This document shows positions 34,683-44,767 of a stretch of 64,000 nt of DNA, one piece after another (the first letter of the stretch is position 1; each line of letters begins with the position of its first letter). Where the stretch lies: the NCBI GenBank assembly GCA_964019695.1, contig OZ026526.1, positions 14,908,754 to 14,972,753 of the forward strand, written 5' to 3'. Under the pieces are notes generated by a model, which had not been told where the DNA came from, made no database searches, and saw nothing but the letters and a program-made list of their open reading frames with translations. This DNA is from Loripinus fragilis (taxonomy: Eukaryota; Mollusca; Bivalvia; Lucinida; Lucinidae). A program made the translations under genes and the position numbers.

Positions 34683-34786
34683 TGTCCTATGAACTAAAAT
34701 CTTGAAATATTGAAGCTTATAGGTTTTGCCTGAATTTTAGGGCTGACTTTGTACAGGCTGTTCCAGAAATTACTAATAGGGATGTT

Positions 34787-37077
34787 CAGGATTCCCACAA
34801 ACTATAGAAAGTAAAATTCCCTGACTTTTCGCTGACTATATTCAAATTTCCCTGACCCAAAATATCGGCATTTGTCAAGCTTTGTGGGTAATTAAAACTA
34901 TATAAATTAGTGAACAACAATTGCAAGCAAATATTCCTGTATAGAGAGGGTAAAAAATATGATCCTGCCATCAACACTCTTTGAGTTGATCTTTTATCTT
35001 GACTTACAGTAGTGGTAAAATGCCTAGCACTACTAGAAAGAAACCTATTGCACAAATGTCAAAAATTTGAGATGTAGATGGATTGGCCAATAAGAGCATT
35101 ACATAATGTATTAAAATGCCCTGTAGCCAATTTTACCTTAACTTATAGCAAACAGAACAAATTGGCATATTCCCACATATTGATTATTTTAGCACCAGGA
35201 TTCTCCATACCTTTAGAAGTATCAGGTGTCCATTTTGCTTAAACCAAGTTTCAGAGTGTTCCATCAAAAAGTGTGGAGGCAGATTTTTGCCTATGACCAC
35301 AGACATAACCCCATATTTCAAAAAAACAACTACAATTAAATGATGCACCAAGAGGAAAAGGAAATCACTCAAAACATTTAAATAAAATATATTGTAGCAA
35401 GTAATAGAAACATCATCATGCAAATGTCCAATTTGTCTTCACTGTAATGGGCAAGGTTCATGCAGTTTCATCAAAACTGTGGCAGGAGCTGCCTCAATCT
35501 CATGGTTAAAATATTATGGTTCAAAAGCAAGCAAGGAGAAATTGACAATGTTAATATAGCTAACATTTCATCAAGACAAGGATTTTTGACACCCAGCTTC
35601 TTCATGCAAATGCTCATTCTGTCAATGGTGTGTAGAGTAAGAAAAAAAAAATGTTTCATCTGTTCTATAAAAGGCAATTTCAGTCAGGTACCTAATTTCA
35701 GTCTTTAAGTGTAATAAGAGAAGTATAACACCTATTAAAAGCAAGTAGGAAAAAAATCAAGTTCTCAAAGTTTCCAATCTGTCAATCAAATTTTTTTCAG
35801 CAAGTTTTCTTCATAGTACCATATCACTCCATCAAAAATCCATAAAGACCTGAACAACATTCTACCCTTCAGTATAACCCTTTATTATTTAAAAGCTAAT
35901 ATCACATAGCTTTCATTTTGATACACATATTTTTGTAAACAAATGTTCACTGTGTCCATCTGATGAAAGCAAAGTATCTAAGATTGTTGTGGTTGGGCTT
36001 AAATGATTGGCACTGTGTCTGCTTAAACATAGTCTATTAGGATTTACAAAGGCACTGTCTCTGCATAAACATAAAAAAGTCTATTTGGGTTTACAAAGAG
36101 AAATAACTCTAAAACAATTGGACCATACCCCTTATTGTTGTATCATGAGAGTCTTACTTGAGCACATGAGTGTATTTGAGACATTTGAAGAAAAAATTAT
36201 AATATTGTCATATTAAAATTGAGCTCTAAAAGATTTGAAAGAAACAAAATGTCACATACAGACAAATGTGAAGACAGAAATGAAAAACAGTTAGTATTTC
36301 CCCACAGTAACAGTTTTCAGTCCCTATCAGTTAATTTTTATCACCTTCTAACGAGAACATATTTCCAATATTACAGCTCTTACCATTATACAGTTTTGTG
36401 GATTTATACATTTTTTTTACTCAACACAGCATTATTCGTAATATCAATCCATTGTTCTATGTCCAGGGACCAAGCTGGCTCAGAATTTTAGAGAAGTGAC
36501 TTCTCCCTGCAGGAAAATTAGGGAGAAGTGACAGTCAGATAGGGAGAAGTTATAGCGCAAAATTACGGCATTTTCTGTCAAATTAGAAGCAAATTAGCCA
36601 TTACACATACTATTGCCATTTAATGGAAGGAGAAACACGATGCAGTGGTAGTAGATTGTCTGATAATGTCACCACAGCTTGCATTTGTGTGTTGACAGAA
36701 TGAAAATGAGTCTCCCTAAAAAAAAAAAAAAAAAAATTTCTTTTTTTTTTTTTTAGGGAGACTCCCGCTTCTCCCTGGGTCCCATTTAGGGCAAAATTTC
36801 GGCCCCTAGGGCGACTATTTCGCCCTAATCGCCCACTAGCTTGATCCCTGATGTCATATTTGTCTATGAGTTTGGACATTTTAAGAATTTTGACACATTG
36901 ATCTACTTATTTGAACAATAATTATCCACATTAAAAAATATGACAAGTTGTTATAAAATTCCCTGACTTTTCCCTGATTTTTTCTAAAAATTCAAATTTC
37001 CCTGACTCAACTCAAAATTCCCTGACCTTGAACTTTTTTCATTTTTCACTGACTTTTCCCTGACCGTGGGAACCCTG
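34787..37077. mobile_element. 2.3-kb element with CAGG(A/G)TTCCCAC ends
   Basis: Left CAGGATTCCCACA and right GTGGGAACCCTG are inverted, with ATGTT on each side (34782-34786, 37078-37082). Both subterminal zones carry repeated TTCCCTGAC words (34825-34860, 36958-37060). No transposase recognised. It ends 71 bp from the cut8-like stop codon. Could instead be two solitary ends. Confidence 0.5.
36464..36850. repeat. family T TIR element, uninterrupted copy
   Basis: Inverted CAGGGACCAAGCT / AGCTTGATCCCTG ends; GGGAGAAGTGAC words and an A19/T12 tract within AGTCTCCCT / AGGGAGACT arms. Reference for the interrupted copy at 42159. Confidence 0.72.
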
Positions 37078-37147
37078 ATGTTGTGTGTGTGTGTGGATGG
37101 GTGAGGTTTGCATGCCCAGGTTTAGGATGGGGCATGTTTTGCTATAC

Positions 37148-37378
37148 TTACTGAGCTTTGACTTCCCCATATTTCGTCTTATCAAAGGTACTGTATTTCA
37201 CCGCAGCTTTACATTGTGTGGCTAGACCACGGAAACACTGCTGTTTAGCCTTATTGTGGGCTGTGTTGTCCCAGTCAGGCAACCTTTCCACGTAGTCGGC
37301 AGCCTTTAAGACGTATTCTATAGCTGCTTCAAAGGAGTCAGACTCTAACAACTGTTTACCCTGTGTTATGCATGTGCT
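37148..37378 (-). CDS. cut8-like terminal exon E
   Basis: 76 codons plus TAA after the acceptor ctatttttag. It encodes LLESDSFEAAIEYVLKAADY, then VERLPDWDNTAHNKAKQQ, matching the family pattern of a hydrophobic helix, LPxW, and HN before the last helix. The stop is embedded in CAGTAAGTATAG, so splicing two bases before the TAA (CA|GTAAGTAT) would bypass it. No downstream coding exon was recognised, so termination here is favoured. Confidence 0.82.
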   Translation of the reverse strand, partial: STCITQGKQLLESDSFEAAIEYVLKAADYVERLPDWDNTAHNKAKQQCFRGLATQCKAAVKYSTFDKTKYGEVKAQ

Positions 37379-40300
37379 CTAAAAATAGAAATAAAAAAAA
37401 AATATTAAGATAACATTTTATCTTCTTTACAATTTCAACAATTTACACCTCATTTCACTTAAAAAAAATATTTCACTGTGTGCACTGTGCGTATCCAGCT
37501 GATCAGGATTTATACTGTTTGGTATTTTGCTTTTCCCATCAATGATCCATATAAATAATGTAATTGCAACAGCTTAATTTGATTCAGCAAAATTTATTGT
37601 GGTATCCAAATATGAAATGCCAAATAAACATGTTCTTTTTTTATGAAATAGTGTAGTTTGCACTTTAAAAGACCAAATAAAAAATGGCTGTGTTCAGGGT
37701 AACCCGACCATACCTAAATTTGCTGGTGAAACCTAGTATTTGTTTCAGGTTTTCTGGAAAAATAGATTTGTATGCATTTTGAAAGGCGAAATGCCTTTCA
37801 AAATGCATCAAATTATCTTTTTTTCAAAAAAATATAAAAATATGTGAACCAACAATTTTCAGACCCATTACCTGAAACACACTTTTTTTATAATATGGCC
37901 TTGTTAGAAAAATAGAGACTAGAGAGCATTTGATTGTTTCTCCATTTTTGTAGATTTAAAACTAAATCTTATAAGTCTGTGAACTGGTTACCCTTACCTG
38001 GCAAGTTCTTGGGTGAAAGTTCAAAATTTCTAAACATTCTGTTTATAGGTATTTGAATACATTAAAAATGGTGGTATGCCCACAAAATATTCCAAATTTC
38101 AAGTGTTAAAGTCAATTTTCTTGAGGTTAACTGAAATAAATCAGAGAAGCTATTATAATCTATGGCAAGCTGCCTCAAAGTCAAGGGGACAAAAATATTT
38201 CAATATTGGTCTTCATCCTGCAGGACGAGTGACTTACAATTTTCACTCGTCCTGCAAACACATGCACTTGTCCTTTAAAAGTGTATGCAATAAAGAACAT
38301 AATGGAGTAATATGCAATAAGACTTCCTCGAGTAATTCTTTCCAAAGCACTTGTCCTAAAGGACGAGTGCTTTGAGGAGAATTACTCATCCATTCTAGTT
38401 TTCACTCGTAATTACGATTGGACGAGCAGAATTTTTGTCCCCTGAAGGCATGAAGTCAGGAATAATCCTGAAAACTTTCACCCATGCAGGAATAATCCTG
38501 AAAACTTTCACCCATGCACATCGCATAGCACTAGAGAAACATACCTTAAAATTATCAACATGGGTCTTTACTCTCCTGAAGCAGAAGGCATCCCTACTGG
38601 AGCCCCATTTAGAGTGGGGTAAAGACTTGTAGATATTATGTCGGAAATATTCCAGGTTTTCTAGCAAAGGGGAAACATCGGGGGTGGGAAGCAATTTCTC
38701 TATATCCTGTAATAAACAACATATATTGTCAACCATGCAGGGCTCACCCTGCCATTAGCCATTGTAGCCGCTTGCTACTAAAAATGTAGAGTGGCTACAA
38801 ATATAGGTCATTGGCTAAAAGTACAGTCAATGTGGTTCAAAAATTACATATTTGCAAAACAGTGTATTTTGATCAGGTTTTGAACTTTCAAATTTTCCTT
38901 CACACTTAATGTGCCATTTTTACTCTTTGGATGCTAGATTCTTTTCAATACTATCTGGGTGTCAAACAATTTGGATCCAGATCAGGCCCGACATTTTGTT
39001 GGGCCTGATCTGGGACCAAACTATTTGCAAAGGTTATCAGCAAACAATGAAATTCGCCCCTAGCATGCAAAGAGTTAAATACAAAACAACTTGTGATACT
39101 ACTTTCTGGCTAAACCTTGGCTAGAAATAATTTCATTTGGCTCCAACATTTTCCATTTGGCTAAAGTGTTGGCTACAACAAATTCTGAGCCAGGGTAAGT
39201 CCTGACCATGCAAATGAGTAGTACCAGGGGTGAAAGTTCAAAATTTCTAAAATCCTGAACTTTAAAAAATCTAAAGAGTTTAAAAATGGCTGTATGCCCT
39301 CAAAGTATTAAAAATTCCAAGTTTAATGTTCAAATACCTTTAGATAAACTGAAACTAACCCAGAAAAGCTATTATTACCTGCAGAATTCACCATTTTTGG
39401 AAAGTCGACCTCAAAATCCTGAATTCAGGAATAATCCTGAAAACTTCGCCCATGGGTGAAAGATCAAAATTTCTAAAATCATGAACATCTGAAACTTTCA
39501 GTATGCCTTCAACAGTGCTCTAGATAAATTTGACTACCATCAGTACAGGTACTGGTCCAAATGAAACTTGATCTGTACCAGCTATTTTCAGTTCGTAAAT
39601 GTATGAATATATATGCTAAGCCAAAATTTTAATAAAAGCTTATACTTGTATTTAAAACAGTACACATTGTTGCTGTCTTCATGTACAGTTTGACCACCCA
39701 GTAATCAAAACGTTGATGTCCCTATGTAGGAAGGCAAGAATACTGGAACAGGGATGATTGTTTATTGCCATCTGTAAACACACTGCGCTTCTAAAACAGA
39801 GAAATTCCTACTTTCAGTTTCTAGATTGACTGGTTCACACGAAATTACAAGGACCAAACTGATAGCAAACTCCTCGAGAGTGGTCTCTGAGAACATATTA
39901 TTCTGAAATCACATGTTTCTAACCTTTTTTTCACCAGGAGCAAGCTGGGCCCCTAAAACAAAATGATTGGGGCCCAGCCTAAAACTTAGGGACACAGGAT
40001 TCCACGGAAAGTTAGAACAGTTTAAAACTCTTTTTATCACCTTTGCCAAGCATTTGCTTTACTCATACTTGATGTCAAAGACCCTCAAAATCTGTCTTTG
40101 TTTAATTATTAACCATACTAGCAGTATTCGACTGCCCCTTATCTGGATCCAAATGGCTTGTCACTAGAGTTTCTGAAAGATTTTTTTTTAAAAGTTAATT
40201 TTGAAAAATGTTAGCAGACCACAACAGAAGCACATGGGTGAAATTTCATAATTTCCAAAATCCTGAACTTTAGAAATTCAAATTTCTAAACTTACAGGAG

Positions 40301-43300
40301 GCCTACAAAAATGAATAATTTTATGTTTAAATGGTTAATTGTGTTCAGATAATCTGAAAATTAATCAGAGAAGCTATTATAATCTCCCTAATACAGCATT
40401 TTGAGGCTGACTTTCTATGGAAAGTCAGCCTCAAAATCCTGAATTCAGCATTGATCCTGAAAACTTTCACCCATGGAAGTATGAAAAAAATGCCCAGCCT
40501 GCCATGAGTTACCTGCTGTATTTCCGGCCTACAGAGAGTAAGAGAGTCAAACAGCGTCAGTAACTGGTCCTGACTTAATGCTCCTAGTCTTCTTCTCCAA
40601 CTGGGACCAGCAGACTTTGAGGATCGCTTCCTTTTTGGTGGTGTGACACCCTGTTATTAAAGAAAACATACATAGGTTCTAGATAAACAAGATTTTTGAG
40701 AGTAATATTTGTAATGAAATAGCACCACTGCTGGATAAGACTTGAAATCATATGGTGTACCAGGGCTCTTGATCACCCCATTTTGGGGCCGAAATCTGGC
40801 CCCATTCCCAATGCAAAAAAGTATGTTTTCCCAATTAGAGACAAAAAATTCCCAATTTGTTATTAACTCTTTTTGGAAAAAGTGGTATCTTAATACAGTA
40901 AAAATACCACTTTTAGCTATCTAGGTCAATTATATTAGCGGAAAATCAGAATTTTCAAAATCCTGAACTTTGACATTCAAATCTTCATGTGCAGATTACT
41001 TGTCATGGCTCTCGTTTGCCCGAATATGGGGCCAAAATCGGGCCCATTCACAATGCCAAAAAGTATGGGTGTTTTTTTTTTTCAACTGGAAGTAACGTTT
41101 TAAAATTTACAAAAATACCCATTTGAAAAACTGAAATATTCAAATAAATATTTATTAGAAAAATTGGAAATGGATACAAATTTCCACTTCTTAAAAAATT
41201 ATGTCGAAAAAATAATAATATTTCTTGCATTACAACAATTGTACATATCTATCTTAATAAATGTTCTAATACTAACAATTGTTGACATTTTAACATTTAT
41301 GAACATGATAAATTTTATAGGCTCAACGCTCAGTTGAGCATGATAAAAAAAATGATTTATAATCTCGATGCCTGAACATTTCTCAAAGTCAATATCAGAA
41401 TAGAAGAAATTCAGAGATAATGGGTAACATTCAAGCGTTTGGCCACTTTGAGTACAATAGGGCCAAATAAAAAAAAACCTGTGTTTAGGGTAACCCGACT
41501 CTACCTAAATTTACTGGTGAAACCTAGAGTTTTTTTAGGTTTTCTGGGGAAAAATATATAATTTTATGCATTTTGAAAGGCGAAATGCCTTTCAAAATGC
41601 ATAAAATTATATTTTTTTCCAGAAAAAAATAAAACAATGTCCAATTCATTTGTAATCAGTAATTTCACTACCCACCTTTGAAAGGCTTGTATCAGCGTCG
41701 TCTCTTACAGATGTCAGCAGTCTTTTTCTAACTCTGTCTGTTTGTATACACGGACCCTGGATGGGTGTACTAGCACTGATATCGGACCCAAAACTGGTGT
41801 CAAAGGTCGTGTCAAATGAAGAATCTGGAGACATACCAGGACTCCCTGAAATAAGAGAAGAAACTTTTCCATGTTGGGATCAACTAAATGCAAAAAAGAA
41901 GTCAAAAGATACAGTTAAACCTGTCTAAAACAGCCACTCTTACAAAGACCAAAATTGGTTTTCAAGATCAATTATCGCTTAATGCAGGTCAAAGGCATTG
42001 CAGAATGCTCCGAGGGGTGCATTCTGCAATACTTTCCACCTTCATTAAGCTACCATTTGTCATTATAATCTGTGTTTGTCTATTTTTGAGTGACCGTTTT
42101 AGACATGTTTTACTGTATTACATTGTATTCACCTAGAGGCTAAAAGACACACATTTGTCAGGGTTCAAGCTGGGCCCTGACAGTAGGGAGAAGTGACTTT
42201 TCCCTACAGTAATATTAGGGAGAAGTGAAAGTCAGATAGGGAGAAGTTATAGCGTAAAATTACTGCATTTTCTGTCAGTTTAGAAGCAAATTAGCTATTA
42301 CACATACTAGCCATCAAATGGAAGGAGAAATATGATGCAGTGGTAGTAGATTGTCACAACAGCTTGTGTTTGTGTGGTGACAGAAGGAAAAAGAGTCTCC
42401 CTACATTTTTTTTTTTTTAGGGAGACTCCCACTTCTCCCTGCAGGGCTCGAAAATAGTACTCGTCCGCTCGTATTTACGAGTGTCTCAGGCTGCAGGGCA
42501 AGTGAATATTTTGATATTTCTACTAAAAATTAAATTTTCCCATGTATGCCAATAAATTTTGTGATGCAGGGCAAGTGCCTATTTTCAGATATTTCGAGGC
42601 CTGTCCCTGGTCCCATTTAGGACGAAATTTCGGCTCCTAGGGTGACCAATTCGCAATAGTCGCCCCCCTAGCTTAGTCCCTGCATTTGTGTTTTTGATTT
42701 TTTATGAGAAAATAAGGCTTATATATGGGTACATTTCAAACACAGGTCCAGATAAGAAAACTCATGAGCGCAAAATCTTTACTATTTCTTATCCACAATT
42801 AAAACAAATTTTGGGTGCTAAAAAGAACCCTCTCATTGAGACAGTTCTATTGACTTGAGTACCCCTGAGTGGCCCTGACCCAAGGCTATAAAACTTTTTC
42901 ATGTATAACCCCACATGAGCATGAAACTTGTTCAGAGGATGCTGGAGTCATAAATTTAAAATGCCAATTTAAGACCAGAACAAATAGAACCAATGATTTT
43001 CCTGCTCAAATGAGCAAGAAAACTGCCTTATATGGATTCCTTTGCATTTTGAAATTTATGAAGATCTCAAACTCTATGTACATGTTTAGTTGAGTATGAA
43101 ATTGAAAATTGTTTTTTGTCTGTCTTGTTTATGTAAGTACCAGGCTAAAAAAAATATTATTTTATGCATTTTGAAAGGCATTTCGCCTTTCAAAAAGCAT
43201 AAAATTATATATTTTTTCTGTAAACCTGAAAAAATTTCATCAATAAGTTCGGGTAGGGTCGGGTTACCTTATTATGAGATAGGAGTACACTTGCATTGTT

Positions 43301-43643
43301 CTTTTGTTTGATTTGATTCTTTACGTTCCATCAACAATCTTTCAGCTATAAAGGGACAGTTCTTCCTGGGTTGAACTAGTATAATCTTGGATTAATGTGT
43401 CCTGCTCAAGGAAACACCACAGTGATGCCGGTGAGACTCGAACCCGCTGGGCCTCGGTCTCGAGTCAAGCACTCTACCACTGAGCCACTGCGCTCCCTGA
43501 TACATTTGTATGTTTCAACTCACCAAGAAGGGATATTTCTGATGTGTTGAGGATAGAAGACCTTCTTCGTGGACTACTTCGTAAAGTTCGTAGTCTGATG
43601 ACATGCTCATCTAGTGTAGTGAAAGACTGATCAAATGAGGTAT
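37148..43643 (-). CDS. cut8-like: Cut8/Sts1-family nuclear proteasome tether, 5'-incomplete, five exons
   Basis: Exons 43643-43524, 41845-41676, 40650-40513, 38706-38545 and 37378-37148 join in frame (phases 1,0,0,0) over four GT-AG introns of 1678, 1025, 1806 and 1166 bp. They give about 273 residues, close to the size of fungal Cut8. Residues 1-97 are Ser/Thr/Asp-rich with repeated DTSF/DSSF motifs. A basic cluster PPKRKRSSK (101-109) could be a nuclear-localisation signal or the proteasome-contact region. Then come the family landmarks: a leucine-rich helix ending PEIQQ (139-143), LLPTPD (148-153), DAFCFRRVKTHVDNFK (182-197), LPDWDN (230-235) and HN (238-239). In fission yeast Cut8 is a short-lived protein that anchors 26S proteasomes at the nuclear envelope; a Drosophila homologue is known. 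Role here is inferred from family. The start codon exon is missing: exon 43643 begins mid-codon and contains no Met. The TAA stop overlaps a strong splice-donor-like sequence. Confidence 0.85.
37655..37880 (+). repeat. family V palindromic repeat, intron D-E
   Basis: GGGTAACCCGACCATACCTA, then the hairpin TGCATTTTGAAAGGCGAAAT / ATGCCTTTCAAAATGCAT. Other copies at 41440-41635 and, reversed, 43145-43275, all within this gene. Confidence 0.72.
38008..38517. repeat. family D element with nested GGGGACAAAAAT element, intron D-E
   Basis: Left TTGGGTGAAAGTTCAAAATT and right CAGGAATAATCCTGAAAACT TTCACCCATGCA, the latter duplicated in tandem (30 bp). An inner element, 38184-38443, has inverted ends AGGGGACAAAAAT / ATTTTTGTCCCCT and a GGACGAGTG palindrome. 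The right end lies 27 bp from exon D. Confidence 0.7.
38545..38706 (-). CDS. cut8-like exon D (core of Cut8 domain)
   Basis: 162 nt, 54 codons, phase 0 at both ends, between tattacag and gtatgt. It encodes DIEKLLPTPD at the start and DAFCFRRVKTHVDNFK at the end. The S/D-A-x-x-R-V-x-x-H-V-x-x-F pattern is the most recognisable Cut8-family signature. The same open frame continues past the donor into a palindromic repeat, which is not coding. Confidence 0.88.
38738..39204. repeat. CAGGGCTCACCCTG-ended element containing a family K copy, intron C-D
   Basis: Left CAGGGCTCACCCTG and right CAGGGTAAGTCCTG, flanked by ACCATG on each side (38732-38737, 39205-39210). Repeated TTGGCTA words throughout. 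A family K hairpin (GGATCCAGATCAGGCCCGAC / GTTGGGCCTGATCTGG) lies at 38930-39080. Confidence 0.68.
39228..39510. repeat. family D copy plus abutting partial copy, intron C-D
   Basis: GGGTGAAAGTTCAAAATTTC to GAAAACTTCGCCCATG at 39455, sharing CATG with a second start CATGGGTGAAAGATCAAAAT that decays by 39510. Confidence 0.7.
39525..39925. repeat. dispersed repeat shared with 16569-17075, intron C-D
   Basis: Same landmarks in the same order: TTTGACTACCATCAGTACAG, GTACTGGTCCAAATGAAACT, AAAGCTTATACTTGTATTTA, GACTGGTTCAC. Confidence 0.6.
40110..40225. repeat. family K remnant, intron C-D
   Basis: CCCCTTATCTGGATCCAAAT and AAAAATGTTAGCAGACCACA correspond to one half of the family K arm. Confidence 0.45.
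40233..40475. repeat. family D palindromic element, intron C-D
   Basis: CATGGGTGAAATTTCATAAT to GAAAACTTTCACCCATG. Full length, with central TTTTGAGGCTGACTTTCTAT / GGAAAGTCAGCCTCAAAAT hairpin. It ends 37 bp from exon C. Confidence 0.8.
40513..40650 (-). CDS. cut8-like exon C (basic cluster and first core helix)
   Basis: 138 nt, 46 codons, phase 0 at both ends, between aataacag and gtaact. It encodes GVTPPKRKRSSKS, then the helix LSQDQLLTLFDSL ending in RPEIQQ. In the Cut8 family a Leu-rich helix followed by a PEI/PEL motif begins the conserved helical bundle. Confidence 0.85.
41440..41635 (+). repeat. family V palindromic repeat, intron B-C
   Basis: GGGTAACCCGACTCTACCTA plus hairpin ATTTTATGCATTTTGAAAGG / CCTTTCAAAATGCATAAAAT. 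Ends about 40 bp from exon B. Confidence 0.72.
41676..41845 (-). CDS. cut8-like exon B
   Basis: 170 nt between tatttcag and gtgggt. It encodes 56 whole codons after completing the Gly codon. The beginning GSPGMSPDSSFDTTFDTSF echoes the DTSFDQSF motif of exon A, which supports joining the two. The Met in GMSP is the first in-frame Met available in the identified exons. Confidence 0.8.
41910..42118. repeat. family B MITE, intron A-B
   Basis: TACAGTTAAACCTGTCTAAA to TTTTACTGTA; contains the uninterrupted CTTCATTAAGCTACC that is the SINE target in the 27731 copy. Confidence 0.8.
42159..42682. repeat. family T element with nested insertion, intron A-B
   Basis: CAGGGTTCAAGCTGGG to GCTTAGTCCCTG, flanked by CATTTGT (42152-42158, 42683-42689). 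Split at TCCCTG by a 162-bp element (42442-42603) with ends CAGGGCTCGAAA / TTTCGAGGCCTG; TCCCTG is duplicated around it. The uninterrupted CTTCTCCCTGGGTCCCATTT is at 36770. Confidence 0.8.
42743..42878. repeat. family A remnant, rearranged, intron A-B
   Basis: CAGGTCCAGATAAGAAA joins inverted right-half sequence, then GGTGCTAAAAAGAACCCTCT / GAGACAGTTCTATTGA. Arms do not match in order, so the copy is rearranged. Confidence 0.5.
43145..43275 (-). repeat. family V palindromic repeat, intron A-B
   Basis: Reverse copy: hairpin TTTTATGCATTTTGAAAGGC / GCCTTTCAAAAAGCATAAAA then GGTAGGGTCGGGTTACC. Confidence 0.7.
43303..43498 (-). mobile_element. tRNA-headed SINE 2, full length, intron A-B
   Basis: Tail GTTTGATTTGATTCTTTACG to head GAGCCACTGCGCTCCC. 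It ends 25 bp before exon A. Flanking duplication not clear, so the insertion may be old. Confidence 0.82.
43524..43643 (-). CDS. cut8-like exon A (first identified coding exon)
   Basis: 120 nt, preceded by ttttcag and followed by gtgagt. It starts with the last two bases of a split codon and ends on the first base of a Gly codon. It encodes DTSFDQSFTTLDEH at its start and an Arg/Ser-rich stretch (LRSSPRRRSS) further on. The other two frames carry stops. There is no Met, so an upstream coding exon must exist or translation starts in exon B. Confidence 0.75.
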
Positions 43644-43887
43644 CTGAAAAAAGAGAGAGATAATCAGAGTTCTCATTAACTCCAAACTTGGATTTTTTTT
43701 AGTAAATTATTCCAACTTTTTGATTCTGGCTCCAACTTTTTCAAAAGTGCCAATAGAAAAGTATGGTAAAACTCCATTTTTTTTTTCTGGCAAACAGCAT
43801 TTTTACTCCTTTTTTCAAAAATCCTAGTGAGAACTCTGAATAATAGTTTGTTCGATAAAAGCATGATTTTATGCTTTTAACCCATTG

Positions 43888-44767
43888 GGCCAAAAAAAAA
43901 AAATATGTGTGTTTACTATTTGATGAAAATTTGAAACAGGGTAGGTAGGTCGATTTTTTTTTTTTTTTTTCTTTTTTTTTTTTTAATTTGAAATAGGGTA
44001 GGTAGGTCAGGTCGATTTTTTTTTTACTCGATTCTTTTTTTTTTTTTACTATTCATGCACCAAGGTTTGCAAAGAAAAGATAAAAAGTGACTGCAAATTA
44101 CTTGGTTTGTTTTGTTTTATATGATCAAGCTTGGACCAAAGAAAAGACTGGAATTTATAAAACAAGAAAACATTCTCAAACTGAAAATCAAACTAATTGG
44201 CTGGTTCATTTATGACAAAGTCCAAAGGCAAAGCACAGATTTTCCCCCTACATTACCTTAGACACTGAACAAAAGGAACATACCTGGCACTCTTGTGAAT
44301 AATAAAGCACGAGTCAATGTAGTCAGTGATAAATGCGTTTAACTTTCTTTCTTCCGATAGTTCTAAACCTCAATTTACAATGTCAAGCAACAGAAGAGGG
44401 AAATAAACCCAAAGAAAGACGCCATCGCATGGATAGCTGTCATTAAATATATCAAGTCATCTGGTGATGACTTGTTGCTTCAAACAAGCTTTTCTGATCT
44501 TGGTGATCACATTTTTTGAAACGAAAAGCGACGAGAAAGTCGCCATCTTGGATTGACAAAATCCGAAGGTATCCGTAAAAGGTTTGACTACATACCGAAT
44601 AGAATCAGCGAAAATTTGAATACCAGTACTAAAATCCGGGACCGCTCAAGCAGGGTCGGACAACAGTCTTGTTTTTTTTTATTTTTGGAGAAAAAAATGG
44701 TAGGGTCGGCAGCTATAAAACAGGGTCGGTCGGCAAACCGTAAACACACCTATTTTTTTTTTTGGCC
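43888..44767. repeat. 880-bp segment bounded by inverted ends, upstream of exon A
   Basis: GGCC-A12-TATGTGTGTTTAC at the left mirrors GTAAACACACCTA-T11-GGCC at the right. Next to each lie repeated GGGTAGGTAGGTC or GGGTCGG words. It contains a donor-like GCCAG|GTATGTTCC at 44284 (minus) and CCAAGATGGCGAC near 44544 (minus), but neither yields an exon that joins exon A in frame with a Met. Confidence 0.5.

Noticed and set aside
34786..35055. 89-codon minus-strand frame near the left end of the 2.3-kb element
   Set aside because: Begins within TTCCCTGAC repeat words and has no recognisable domain or splice context.
36610..36879. 89-codon minus-strand frame with an RETHFHSVN-type peptide
   Set aside because: Lies across the A/T tract of a family T repeat; low-complexity Lys/Phe runs and a repeat-derived sequence.
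44460..44546. ATGGCGACTTTC... on the minus strand as the first cut8-like exon
   Set aside because: The frame closes with TGA after 29 codons and no donor of the phase needed by exon A was found within it.
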